Position numbers and translations under genes: made by a program | The notes under the pieces: model-generated | Told to the model about the DNA's origin: nothing | Seen by the model: the letters and a program-made list of their open reading frames with translations, nothing else | Databases searched by the model: none | NCBI RefSeq assembly: GCF_037969875.1 | Contig: NZ_CP150218.1 | Coordinates: forward strand, 1,860,001 to 1,924,000 | DNA length: 64,000 bases | From: Paenibacillus sp. FSL R7-0337 | Lineage (GTDB): Bacteria > Bacillota > Bacilli > Paenibacillales > Paenibacillaceae | Reading direction: 5' to 3' | Part shown: one piece after another, positions 63,934 through 64,000 of the stretch | Numbering within the stretch: the first letter of the stretch is position 1 | How the letters are laid out: each line of letters opens with the position of its first letter

Positions 63934-64000
63934 ATGAACATTTTTGCAGACGAATCGCAAGGGCTGTTTCACCTTCAGTCCAAGGACACCAGCTACATCA
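63934..64000 (+). CDS. Alpha-galactosidase (GH36), N-terminal fragment
   Basis: The first ~22 codons run off the window edge. The start chosen is the ATG at 63934, ten bases after AAGGAG; the ATG at 63928 is close behind. NIFADESQGLFHLQSKDTSY matches the conserved N-terminal strand of GH36 enzymes (FHLQTKDTSYI-like). It follows a LacI regulator, which fits raffinose or galactoside use. Only the start is visible. Confidence 0.6.
   Translation, partial: MNIFADESQGLFHLQSKDTSYI

Overview
The window looks like chromosomal DNA of a Paenibacillus-type Firmicute. It has three YesM/YesN two-component systems beside CUT1-type sugar ABC transporters, many AraC regulators, large carbohydrate-active enzymes (GH42, GH59, GH88, GH115, heparinase II/III, the start of a GH36), C-terminal SLH domains, strong Shine-Dalgarno sites and frequent GTG/TTG starts. 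No rRNA, tRNA, CRISPR array or transposase gene was seen. The genus is an inference.

Layout. 1-4250: the end of a sugar-binding lipoprotein; an XRE/TPR regulator divergent from an MFS exporter with a paired operator; a nucleotidyltransferase. 4260-6510: an A+T-richer cassette (TetR remnant, frameshifted MDR dehydrogenase, FrnE/DsbA-like protein) bracketed by imperfect direct repeats that carry a scrap of the neighbouring Gfo/Idh gene. 6540-13494: a compact biosynthetic locus. One strand encodes ACP, ATP-grasp ligase, glycosyltransferase, radical SAM/SPASM enzyme and Gfo/Idh dehydrogenase; the other encodes AraC and a BtrH-like acyltransferase. The parts recall the aminoacyl-ACP logic of butirosin side-chain synthesis, with no NRPS or PKS. 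13580-15365: an FusB/FBP-type EF-G-binding protein and an AraC regulator.

15407-40579 is polysaccharide use. A GH42/ABC operon lies beside a YesM/YesN pair. GH115, two DUF2264 proteins, GH88 and heparinase II/III form a uronate-glycan block with an AraC regulator. A second YesN/YesM pair diverges from a second ABC transporter with a clear CcpA (cre) site.

40678-46920 is an A+T-rich island holding a ranthipeptide (freyrasin/PapA-like) RiPP operon: a 51-residue precursor in which all six cysteines have Asp or Glu at +4, a radical SAM/SPASM maturase, an ABC ATPase, two membrane proteins and an ABC exporter. The island is flanked on the left by an intact permease gene and on the right by a mosaic pseudogene. 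The pseudogene ends in a copy of that permease differing only by synonymous changes, so the island sits between direct repeats of about 465 bp.

48003-61753 is a third carbohydrate module: a giant SLH-anchored GH59-like enzyme of about 2,218 residues, two permeases and a binding protein, with a divergent YesM/YesN pair. The window ends with a chloramphenicol phosphotransferase-like kinase, a LacI regulator and the first codons of an alpha-galactosidase. The two most notable systems are the CX3D/E ranthipeptide operon inside recombinogenic repeats and the ACP/ATP-grasp/BtrH-like locus.
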